This document shows, piece after piece, positions 6,546-6,949 of a stretch of 6,949 nucleotides of DNA; the stretch's first letter is position 1; the number at the start of each line of letters is the position of its first letter. The notes beneath the pieces are model-generated. The model did no database searches. It was not told the origin of the DNA and worked only from the letters and a program-made list of their open reading frames with translations. Source of the DNA: Maribacter sp. (GTDB lineage: Bacteria > Bacteroidota > Bacteroidia > Flavobacteriales > Flavobacteriaceae); contig JABDKZ010000077.1 of assembly GCA_013001935.1 (NCBI GenBank), positions 1-6,949 on the forward strand. Direction: 5' to 3'. The position numbers were made by a program, and so were the translations under genes.

Positions 6546-6559
6546 TTGCCTACGGGCAA
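6546..6559 (+). other. Leader hairpin TTGCC-TACG-GGCAA
   Basis: A perfect 5-bp stem closed by C-G around a TACG loop, one of the unusually stable UNCG tetraloops, lies 20 bases before the ATG at 6580. It follows direct repeats of CATCAAT (6529-6542). It would sit in the mRNA leader if the upstream ECF-like promoter is used. It could affect stability or translation. Confidence 0.35.
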
Positions 6560-6579
6560 AAAACAATAACGAACAATCC

Positions 6580-6792
6580 ATGAGAAAGGTAATACTACTT
6601 TTTGCACTATTTTTTTATAGTATAATTACAGCAAACAATGTCACTGACCCAACCGTAGATCTAAAAAACGGAAGTATAACAGGGAAAATTATCGATGAAA
6701 ATTTACAGCAGGCTGCTGCCTATGCGACCATTGTCATTAAAACACATTCCCAAAAAATGACAATAACACCAAAAAAGGTGGTAGCGGAGTAG
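6580..6792 (+). pseudogene. Truncated secreted carboxypeptidase-regulatory-like ORF (barrel-gene remnant)
   Basis: A 70-codon ORF. Residues 1-18 are a good signal peptide (RK, then hydrophobic VILLFALFFYSII, likely cleavage after Ala18 in ITA|NN). Residues 31-54, beginning GSITGKIIDENLQQ and ending YATIVIK, are the first strands of a CarboxypepD_reg-like domain. That domain stands at the N-terminus of outer-membrane beta-barrel and TonB-receptor-type proteins in Flavobacteriaceae, where hundreds more residues normally follow. Here the sequence loses its family likeness after Lys54 and stops at 6792, before the domain is complete. A run of six As (6752-6757) lies at the point of divergence, but shifting frame there adds only about 13 codons before another stop. 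I therefore call it a 5' remnant. A functional mature peptide of 52 residues remains possible, because promoter, signal peptide and terminator all look intact. An in-frame TTG at 6490 overlaps the promoter and is not the start. Confidence 0.6.
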
Positions 6793-6800
6793 TTTAAAAA

Positions 6801-6862
6801 TTAATTGACATGACTGGTTTGGATGATGGTTGGTTGGTCCTAACCAAAACATTGTCAATTAA
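6801..6862. repeat. Long inverted repeat TTAATTGACA / TGTCAATTAA
   Basis: A perfect 10-bp inverted repeat (6801-6810 and 6853-6862) encloses a 42-bp interior. The interior contains its own hairpin, TTGGTT, a 6-nt loop, AACCAA (6830-6847). It starts 8 bp after the stop codon of the small ORF and ends 1 bp before the terminator. In RNA it would give a closed stem with an inner stem, followed at once by the terminator. It could be a 3' UTR structure or part of a small RNA. Confidence 0.55.
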
Positions 6863-6863
6863 G

Positions 6864-6895
6864 AAACCCTGACGAAATTCGTCAGGGTTTTATTT
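6864..6895 (+). terminator. Intrinsic terminator after the small ORF
   Basis: AAACCCTGACG, a 5-nt loop, CGTCAGGGTTT gives an 11-bp perfect stem (one more pair is possible inside), followed by TATTTTT. It would end transcripts of the small ORF. It shares CCCTGACG / CGTCAGGG and the following TTTTAT with the terminator at 6335. The minus strand also has a partial T-rich tail, so it may work for a leftward transcript from the right. The last 54 bp of the window show no supported gene. Confidence 0.8.
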
Positions 6896-6949
6896 TTGTA
6901 TATAATCGCGATCTTACCACCTGATTATGACACTCCCCCAGGTGAAACC

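Noticed and set aside
6490..6579. Upstream extension of the small ORF from a TTG at 6490
   Set aside because: It overlaps the ECF-like promoter and leader hairpin and would bury the signal peptide 30 residues into the protein.
6914..6949. Possible C-terminus of a leftward gene entering from the right edge (minus strand, ends with Trp then TAA at 6914)
   Set aside because: Only 11 codons are visible and other minus frames are equally short. The nearby terminator at 6864-6895 would suit such a gene, but the evidence is too thin to annotate.
6904..6949. tRNA-like look of the right end (CACCTG...CAGGTG inverted repeat and a C-run before the edge)
   Set aside because: The acceptor, D, anticodon and T arms cannot be paired in either orientation.

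Overview
The window looks like chromosomal DNA of a member of the Flavobacteriaceae (Bacteroidota). The DNA is AT-rich. Most genes lack a clear Shine-Dalgarno sequence and are instead preceded by TAnnTTTG boxes, the -7 element of the Bacteroidota housekeeping sigma factor. The proteins are typical of the family: carboxypeptidase-regulatory-like secreted proteins, a single-lipoyl third E2, and a short CoA-binding protein. I cannot name the genus from sequence alone.

Left part (1-4288, all minus strand). Read in the direction of transcription the order is recR (recombinational repair), a 2-oxo acid dehydrogenase E2 acyltransferase, a DnaQ-type 3'-5' exonuclease with an ExoX-like C-terminal domain, a secreted protein with a carboxypeptidase-regulatory-like domain, and a fumarylacetoacetate-hydrolase-family enzyme cut off by the window edge. 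The last three are packed tightly (0 and 7 bp apart) and form a likely operon. recR, E2 and the exonuclease each have their own candidate promoter.

Middle (4347-6174). A sodium:solute symporter runs rightward, divergent from recR across 58 bp. It meets a leftward CoA-binding protein tail to tail with a 7-bp gap.

Right part (6175-6949). This is the least ordinary stretch. A 405-bp divergent intergenic region holds several small hairpins and a strong terminator that belongs to no visible gene. It is followed by an ECF-sigma-like promoter and a 70-codon secreted ORF that looks like the 5' remnant of an outer-membrane beta-barrel or TonB-receptor-type gene. A long inverted repeat and a second terminator with almost the same stem come next. 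This cassette, bracketed by twin terminators, is the best candidate for a second look.

The rest is ordinary housekeeping and metabolic DNA. I see no CRISPR array, transposase, tRNA or rRNA, phage gene, defence system or biosynthetic cluster, and no convincing new multi-gene system.
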